Under the pieces are notes generated by a model. The model was not told the DNA's origin and made no database searches. It was given only the letters and a program-made list of their open reading frames with translations. From contig JASHVA010000185.1 of assembly GCA_030039715.1 (NCBI GenBank), forward strand, positions 1-7,262: a stretch of DNA of 7,262 nt, in the 5' to 3' direction. Positions 4,861 through 7,262 of the stretch are shown in pieces. Numbering within the stretch: position 1 is the stretch's first letter; every line of letters starts with the position of its first letter. The stretch comes from Thermoplasmata archaeon. GTDB taxonomy: Archaea; Thermoplasmatota; Thermoplasmata; Lutacidiplasmatales; UBA184. A program made the position numbers and the translations under genes.

Positions 4861-5895
4861 TCACTTCGCCGCGGCCGCCGGTGCGACGGGCGCCTTCGCG
4901 GCCGTCGCCGGCTTCGCCCCGGGACTCGTCGGAGGCGCGAGCGGCGCGCCCTGGATCACCGGCGGTGCCGGGGGGCGGGGCGGGGGCGGGGCGAGCCGCT
5001 GCCGAAGGAACGTCTGTATCCGGGTCCAGGCCTCCTCGGCCCGAGCGAGGTCGTAGGCGGACATGTCGCGCGACAGGAAGTCGTGCCGCATCCCGGGGAG
5101 CTCCACGAACTCGGCGGACGGACCCGCGGCGCCGAGGGACGGCTCGAGCTGGCCCCGCGCCTTGCGCGCGGCGGAGTCCGCGGCGCCCGCGAGGAAGAGG
5201 AGTGGCGCGGTGACGAGCTTCCCCAGGTCGGACGGGGTCACCGGCTGGGGGTACGCCAGGACGACCGCCGTGAGCTTCGTCTCCTGGGAGGAGAGGACGA
5301 GCGCGAGGCTCGCTCCGTACGAAGCGCCGAAGACCGCCGTCTTGGCCGGGTCGACCATGTCGCGCGCACGGAGGTAGGCGAGCGCATCCGTGTAGAGATG
5401 CAGCAGCTCGACAACCCGCTTCGAACGGATCGGCACCCCGCCTCGCACTCTCGCTCCCGCCCGGAGCGTCACGTGGTGGCCGGGGCCGATCCCGTCCGTC
5501 TTGCCGACGTCGGGGATCATCACCTCGTAACCGTCCCGGGCGAAGCGGATGGCCGCGTCGAGCAGCGTGGTCGTGATGCCGTAGACGTCGGGCGTGATCA
5601 GCACGACCGGGTGCCGCACGATCTTCGTCGGCGTGAGCAGGATCGCGGGCGCCTTGCCGCTCGCCGTGCCGTCCGTGAGGTACCAGACTCGTTCGCTCCG
5701 GTAGAGCGGGAGCGGCGCGCCGGGTTTCTTGTCGCTCTTCACCCAGGTCTTGTTGAGGAAGTCGATGACGCAGAGCTTGTAGCGCTCCTCGCTGAGGATG
5801 ATGACCGCCTGGCGAACGCCGCAGATGTCGCAGATGCCGACGACCCCGCTCCCGAACTCGAGCGGCAGATCCAGCATCCGGTCGTCGTCGCGCAT
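4861..5895 (-). CDS. Dienelactone hydrolase-like alpha/beta-hydrolase with N-terminal Cys motif and Pro/Ala tail
   Basis: 344 residues. The core (about 95-300) is a dienelactone-hydrolase-type alpha/beta fold: VVLITPDVYG, a nucleophile elbow GASYGAS with Ser192, the acid at Asp240 (LAGAAD) and His271 in GMRHDF. Classical dienelactone hydrolases use Cys at the elbow, so this is a Ser-type relative, probably an esterase or carboxyl-ester hydrolase; the substrate is unknown. Before the core, residues 22-42 hold CDIC and a third Cys in KLCVIDFL, a possible metal or structural site. The C-terminal 40 or so residues are low-complexity Pro/Ala/Lys, likely disordered. No signal peptide is seen, so it is probably cytosolic. 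The ATG start is the first in frame; a TATA-like box about 40 bp upstream would give a leader of about 13 nt. It is downstream of the PIN gene on the same strand and may also be read from there. Confidence 0.83.
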   Translation of the reverse strand: MRDDDRMLDLPLEFGSGVVGICDICGVRQAVIILSEERYKLCVIDFLNKTWVKSDKKPGAPLPLYRSERVWYLTDGTASGKAPAILLTPTKIVRHPVVLITPDVYGITTTLLDAAIRFARDGYEVMIPDVGKTDGIGPGHHVTLRAGARVRGGVPIRSKRVVELLHLYTDALAYLRARDMVDPAKTAVFGASYGASLALVLSSQETKLTAVVLAYPQPVTPSDLGKLVTAPLLFLAGAADSAARKARGQLEPSLGAAGPSAEFVELPGMRHDFLSRDMSAYDLARAEEAWTRIQTFLRQRLAPPPPRPPAPPVIQGAPLAPPTSPGAKPATAAKAPVAPAAAAK

Positions 5896-5930
5896 CGGAT
5901 CCGTCCGCCGGTGGTTCCGAGCCCGAGTCG

Positions 5931-5938
5931 CTTCTTAA
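5931..5938 (-). promoter_or_regulatory. TATA-like box for the hydrolase gene
   Basis: Read on the minus strand as TTAAGAAG. It overlaps the TAA stop of the PIN gene (5937-5935) and predicts transcription from about 5908, leaving a leader of about 13 nt before the ATG at 5895. The spacing is looser than at the leaderless genes. Confidence 0.4.
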
Positions 5939-6337
5939 CCGTTGCCGCGGCGGGGGCGCGCCGCCCGGTTCGGGGCCGCCGGTCGGCGGAGCTCGAGCCG
6001 ATGCCGGTCGCGGGGCGCGAGGACGGCGATGCCGCGCGCGACCAGGCGCTCCTGCAGCGCGCGGTCGGCGGTGACGACCGCCGCCCGCTCTCGTTCGGCG
6101 ACCTCGAGGATCGCCTCGTCGCCGTCCGAAGAGGTCGACAGGCGGGCGCACCGGCCGGCGAGCGCGCGCGCGACCGGCGCCCCGGGGACCGCCCGCTCCA
6201 CGAGCCGGTCGAACTCCCGGAATGACGAGTCGGCCACCGCGAGCCGGGCGCCGGGGAAGAGCCGCTGGATCTCGGACTCGAGCGGGAAACCGACGCGCAC
6301 GGGCAGGAAGAGCGCGTTCGTGTCGAGAAGGACCCAC
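5935..6337 (-). CDS. PIN-domain nuclease (VapC/Fcf1-like) with unresolved start, possible one-base frameshift
   Basis: A small PIN-fold RNase. The frame that ends at 5935 carries all four acidic positions: Asp in VLLDTNALFLP (about 6325-6293), Glu in SSFREFDRL, Asp in SSDGDEAIL and Asp in VTADRALQERL. This suggests an active metal-dependent ribonuclease of the archaeal rRNA-processing/VapC-like group. Counting from the first in-frame start codon (GTG at 6300) gives 121 residues but cuts off the first catalytic Asp. The frame is open upstream to a stop at 6576-6574 but has no ATG, GTG or TTG. A GTG at 6337-6335 lies one frame off; losing one G of its GTGGG run would give a protein beginning MVLLDTNALFLP, about 133 residues. 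So either the sequence has an extra base, a rare start codon is used, or the gene is mutated. No antitoxin-like gene is adjacent. It is 24 bp after the acyl-CoA ligase stop. Confidence 0.7.
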
Positions 6338-6361
6338 GAGGGCGGGTCGGCCCCGGCGGGC

Positions 6362-7262
6362 CTACTTCCGACGGACCGCGATCCCGATCGACTCTCGGTC
6401 GTACTGGGTCCCCCCCCGGCGTTCCCGCAGGACGAACCGCTGGGCCTTCTGGTTCGCGGTCTTCGGGATCTCGTCGATGAACTCGAGGAAGCGAGGGACC
6501 ATGAAGAACGGAAGGTGCTCGACGCAGTACTCGAAGAGTTCCTTCGCTCCGAGCGCGGCGCCGGGGCGCAGCTTCACGAACGCCTTCACGTCCTCCTCGC
6601 CCAGCGGCGACGGGACGCCGATCACGACCGACTCGAAGACCGAGGGATGGCGGTTCAACACCGACTCGACGTCGTACGGCGCGAGGTTCTCGCCTCGCCG
6701 ACGGATGACGTCCTTCTTCCGGTCGACGAAGTAGTAGTAGCCGTCCGCGTCGCGGGTGACGTAGTCGCCGGTGTGGAACCACAGGTTCCGCCACGACTCG
6801 ACGGTCTTCTCCGGCTTTCCGAGGTAGCCGAGGAACATCGTGAACGGGCGGCGGGGCCGGACGACCAGCTCGCCGCGGACCCCCGCGGGGACGGGGCGGT
6901 CGTCGTCATCGACGACCTCCGCCTCCACGAAACCGAGCGGGGTCCCGACCGAGCCGACCCGGATCGCGTCCGGCGGGTTCATGAGCGTCGTGCAGCCGCA
7001 CTCGGTCATGCCGTAGAGCTCGACGATCGTCACGCCGAACCGGCGCTCGAACTCCGGCCAGACCTCGCGGGTCGCCCCGGCGGTGAGCGCGGTGCGGACG
7101 GAATGGGTACGGTCGGAGGCCTTCTCGGGCTGCTTGTAGAGCACGTTGATCATCGCGATCAGCAGGGAGACGTGCGTCGCCTGCATCCGGGCCGCCGTCT
7201 GCCAGTACGAGGTGGCGTGGAACTGCTCGTCGAACGCCGCGGTGGCGTCGTAGAGGAGAGCG
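6362..7262 (-). CDS. AMP-forming acyl-CoA synthetase (partial, N-terminus off the right edge)
   Basis: The last 299 residues of an ANL-superfamily ligase, which activates a carboxylic acid with ATP to an acyl-adenylate and then a CoA thioester. The frame is open through 7262. Motifs in order, in visible numbering: YGMTECG (83-89, the YGxTE aromatic/adenine-binding motif), HTGDY (163-167, ribose-binding Asp), DRKKD (180-184) and RRGENLAPYDVE (188-199, hinge and C-domain start), and PKTANQKAQR near the end with the catalytic lysine at 272. The P-loop (SGTTG-type) must lie beyond the window. The sequence is typical of medium/long-chain or carnitine-type (CaiC-like) CoA ligases, but the specificity pocket cannot be read. 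It heads a minus-strand set with the PIN gene close behind. Function fits with the dehydrogenase, SCP2 and thiolase-like genes. Confidence 0.92.
   Translation of the reverse strand, partial: ALLYDATAAFDEQFHATSYWQTAARMQATHVSLLIAMINVLYKQPEKASDRTHSVRTALTAGATREVWPEFERRFGVTIVELYGMTECGCTTLMNPPDAIRVGSVGTPLGFVEAEVVDDDDRPVPAGVRGELVVRPRRPFTMFLGYLGKPEKTVESWRNLWFHTGDYVTRDADGYYYFVDRKKDVIRRRGENLAPYDVESVLNRHPSVFESVVIGVPSPLGEEDVKAFVKLRPGAALGAKELFEYCVEHLPFFMVPRFLEFIDEIPKTANQKAQRFVLRERRGGTQYDRESIGIAVRRK

Noticed and set aside
4152..5213. 353-residue plus-strand open frame
   Set aside because: Off-frame shadow overlapping the dehydrogenase, SCP2 and hydrolase genes, Arg/Pro-rich and lacking motifs.
5083..6225. 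380-residue plus-strand open frame
   Set aside because: Antisense shadow of the hydrolase and PIN genes; repetitive Arg/Asp/Glu composition and no motifs.
4796..6337. 513-residue minus-strand open frame across the hydrolase and PIN genes
   Set aside because: Arg/Pro/Gly-rich sequence without any fold motif; it is the off-frame shadow of the hydrolase and PIN genes in high-GC DNA. Only its GTG at 6337 is of interest, as a possible start for the PIN gene.
1..7262. CRISPR arrays, insertion sequences, direct-repeat attachment sites
   Set aside because: No regularly spaced repeats, transposase motifs or flanking direct repeats were seen; the tRNA has no obvious duplicated 3' end downstream in the window.

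Overview
The window looks like a high-GC archaeal chromosome segment. TATA-like boxes sit about 26-28 bp upstream of several start codons with no room for a leader, which is the archaeal leaderless arrangement. It also carries an archaeal-type Hjc resolvase homologue, a thiolase-like/DUF35 gene pair, and a tRNA gene with no encoded CCA that appears to carry an archaeal-style intron. A Thermoplasmatota-like euryarchaeon would fit, but that assignment is inference. No mobile element, CRISPR array or rRNA was seen.

Layout: (1) Bases 1-530, minus strand: the start of a winged-helix regulator-like gene that runs off the left edge. (2) Bases 531-691: a divergent promoter region with two back-to-back TATA-like boxes and two inverted repeats. 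(3) Bases 692-2702, plus strand: a tight operon (GTGA overlaps of 4 nt) of an Hjc-like nuclease, a thiolase-like protein and a DUF35 zinc-ribbon/OB-fold protein. (4) Bases 2711-2825, minus strand: tRNA-Ser(GCU) whose T-loop is interrupted by a 31-nt insert that folds as an intron. (5) Bases 2977-3390, plus: a two-helix membrane protein with a SHOCT tail. (6) Bases 3442-4410, plus: 3-hydroxyacyl-CoA dehydrogenase. (7) Bases 4456-4854, plus: an SCP2-type lipid carrier. (8) Minus-strand block from the right edge: the C-terminal part of an acyl-CoA synthetase (6362-7262), a PIN-domain nuclease gene whose catalytic N-terminus has no in-frame start codon (5935 to about 6337), and a dienelactone-hydrolase-like protein (4861-5895).

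Working together: acyl-CoA ligase, 3-hydroxyacyl-CoA dehydrogenase, SCP2 carrier and the thiolase-like/DUF35 pair suggest acyl-CoA (lipid or side-chain) metabolism spread over several transcription units. The thiolase-like protein has serine where the nucleophilic cysteine of thiolases normally lies. It is therefore unlikely to be an ordinary thiolase and may use its DUF35 partner for a different C-C bond reaction.

Most noteworthy: the probable T-loop (59/60) intron in tRNA-Ser(GCU), the Cys-less thiolase-like/DUF35 pair coupled to an Hjc-like nuclease, and the PIN gene that a one-base change would restore to a perfect start.
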